From NCBI GenBank assembly GCA_016871175.1, contig VFZL01000019.1:1-64000 (forward strand): a stretch of 64,000 nucleotides of DNA, written 5' to 3'. This document shows, one piece after another, positions 62,835 through 64,000 of this stretch. The position numbers and the translations under genes are program-made. The notes beneath the pieces are model-generated. The model saw only the letters and a list, made by a program, of their open reading frames with translations. It did no database searches and was not told where the DNA came from. How positions within the stretch are numbered: position 1 is the first letter of the stretch; the number at the start of each line of letters is the position of its first letter. Source of the stretch: Acidimicrobiia bacterium (lineage in GTDB: Bacteria > Acidobacteriota > Vicinamibacteria > Vicinamibacterales > CAVVIG01).

Positions 62835-64000
62835 ATGAGGCGTATCGGGTTGAGGCGAGCGGTGGGAATGGCGGCTGCCGTCCCCGCGCTCTTGGTGGCG
62901 CTGGCCGCGGCGGTGCAGGCAGGTCAGCAGCCTGCGTCGAGCGGTGAGGTCACGTTTACCAAGGACATCGCGCCGATTCTGCAGCGCAGCTGCCAGAAGT
63001 GCCATCGGCAGGACGGCGTTGCGCCGATGTCGCTCGTGACGTACGAGGAAGTCCGTCCCTGGGCGCGTTCGATCAAGGCCCGTACCGGCGTTGGACCGCG
63101 CGCGGGCGTCATGCCGCCGTGGTACGTCGAGAAGAACATCGGCATCCAGAAGTTCAAGAACGACCCCTCGCTCAGCGATGAGGAGATCGCGAAGATCGCC
63201 AAGTGGGCCGACAGCGGCGCGCCACGTGGCAACCCGGCGGACCTCCCGGCGCCCAAGGTGTGGGATGACTCCGGCAAGTGGGCCATCGGCACGCCAGATC
63301 TCATCGTCAAGACCACCGACGTCGTCGTGAAGGCGAACAACCCCGACTGGTGGGGCGAGATTCCGCGCGTCAAGATCCCGCTCGACGAGGACCGCTACGT
63401 CACCGCCGTCGAGGTGAAGGAAGTCAACGACGTCCCATCGGCAGGGAACGGTCGAGCGACCGTCGGTGGTCGCTACGTGTTCCATCACATGATCTGGGCC
63501 ACGCGGCAGCTCGGCGAAGGTGAACAAGGCACCGACGCCGCGTTCGACGATGGCAGCACGGGGTGGCCGGTGCACGAGGTGGGGCGCGAGGCAGACTTCT
63601 TCGATCTGGATTCGGCGCGACTGCTGAGGGCCAACTCCTCGATCATCTCCGACTCGGTACACCTGCACTCGAACGGCCGCGATACCAAGGCGCACCTCGA
63701 GATCGGGTTCAAGTTCGCGCCGAAAGGGTTCCAGCCGAAGTACAAGCGCTCGCTGATCGCGCTCGGCAACGGCGTAGACATCGACATCCGCGCGATGGAA
63801 AAGGAACAGCAGCTGCACGCCTATGCCGTGGTCAACGAGCCGACGAAGATTTTGTCGTTCGAGCCGCACCTGCACGCACCCGGGATGCGCATGTGCCTCG
63901 AGCTCATCTGGGGCTACAACATCCAGACGCTGAACTGCGTGGGATACGACCACAACTGGGTGCGGGGCTACAACTACGACGACGACCACGCGCCGCTCAT
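62835..64000 (+). CDS. Cytochrome c / copper type II monooxygenase-like protein, 3' end outside window
   Basis: 388 codons seen, no stop before the edge. GGAGGG lies about eight nt before the ATG. Signal sequence (AAVPALLVALAAAVQAG) then a cytochrome c segment with CQKCH at 53-57 (TFTKDIAPILQRSCQKCHRQ). The second half has His-rich motifs of peptidylglycine-type copper monooxygenases: YVFHHMIW, HLHSNGRD and FEPHLHAPGMRMCLELIWG, then VGYDHNWVRGYNY. The layout matches haem-copper domains of planctomycete/acidobacterial PSCyt-type proteins. The reaction is not known. The frame of 402 aa on the opposite strand (62781-63989) is a shadow. Confidence 0.85.
   Translation, partial: MRRIGLRRAVGMAAAVPALLVALAAAVQAGQQPASSGEVTFTKDIAPILQRSCQKCHRQDGVAPMSLVTYEEVRPWARSIKARTGVGPRAGVMPPWYVEKNIGIQKFKNDPSLSDEEIAKIAKWADSGAPRGNPADLPAPKVWDDSGKWAIGTPDLIVKTTDVVVKANNPDWWGEIPRVKIPLDEDRYVTAVEVKEVNDVPSAGNGRATVGGRYVFHHMIWATRQLGEGEQGTDAAFDDGSTGWPVHEVGREADFFDLDSARLLRANSSIISDSVHLHSNGRDTKAHLEIGFKFAPKGFQPKYKRSLIALGNGVDIDIRAMEKEQQLHAYAVVNEPTKILSFEPHLHAPGMRMCLELIWGYNIQTLNCVGYDHNWVRGYNYDDDHAPL

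Noticed and set aside
62781-63989. 402-aa minus-strand frame at the right edge
   Set aside because: The plus strand encodes a cytochrome with CxxCH, signal peptide and RBS; the minus frame has none.

Overview
The window is a piece of a high-GC Gram-negative genome with several outer-membrane and periplasmic systems. These include a TonB-dependent receptor with a carboxypeptidase-regulatory N-domain, an RND efflux set, Lnt, a DUF5916/CBM9 barrel protein, and several CRTAC1 (FG-GAP plus ASPIC/UnbV) proteins beside multihaem and PQQ enzymes. That mix, together with DUF6644 and FecR/DUF6600 proteins, is what I would expect from Acidobacteriota, perhaps the Vicinamibacteria. This is an inference from gene content; there is no rRNA gene in the window to confirm it. 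No tRNA, rRNA or CRISPR array was found.

Layout. 0-3.6 kb: the 5' end of an IS3-type element cut by the window edge, a DUF5916 barrel protein, then about 1 kb without an intact gene that seems to hold a decayed malic-enzyme-like gene. 3.6-9 kb: a small secreted protein, a cytochrome c-PQQ propeller-cupredoxin fusion, an unknown protein, and a mercuric-reductase-like flavoprotein broken by a frameshift in a CG run. 9-11.4 kb: egtD and egtB for ergothioneine, translationally overlapped. 11.7-16.5 kb: an RlmD/TrmA-type RNA methyltransferase, a class I glutamine amidotransferase-like hydrolase, argS and mobA. 16.5-25 kb: a V4R-like protein, a TPR protein, a SPOR protein, lnt, prfB (with its programmed +1 frameshift), murJ and two DUF6644-type membrane proteins, all on the + strand. 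25-29.6 kb: a class A PBP and a FecR/DUF6600 protein on the minus strand.

29.7-35.4 kb: dnaK-dnaJ-hspR heat-shock operon behind a near-consensus promoter that overlaps a palindrome, then a DnaC-like ATPase and hemW. 35.4-37.3 kb: small envelope proteins including a LecA-like lectin-domain protein. 37.4-42.8 kb: acyl-CoA dehydrogenase, meaB and a methylmalonyl-CoA epimerase fused to a metallo-beta-lactamase-fold domain, with stop/start overlaps, followed by methylthioadenosine phosphorylase and a PfkB kinase (purine salvage). 42.9-49.7 kb: tolC-RND pump-adaptor-TetR, all minus strand.

49.9-64 kb: a TonB-dependent receptor, a small membrane protein, and a tightly coupled run of pentahaem cytochrome/TPR protein, CRTAC1 protein and a giant TPR/FG-GAP/ASPIC lipoprotein. 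Two truncated CRTAC1 relics follow, then a cytochrome c/copper monooxygenase-like protein running off the end. The last block is the most likely place for an undescribed extracytoplasmic redox system. Families of short intergenic repeats rich in GAACC or GGGTAGG occur between several operons.
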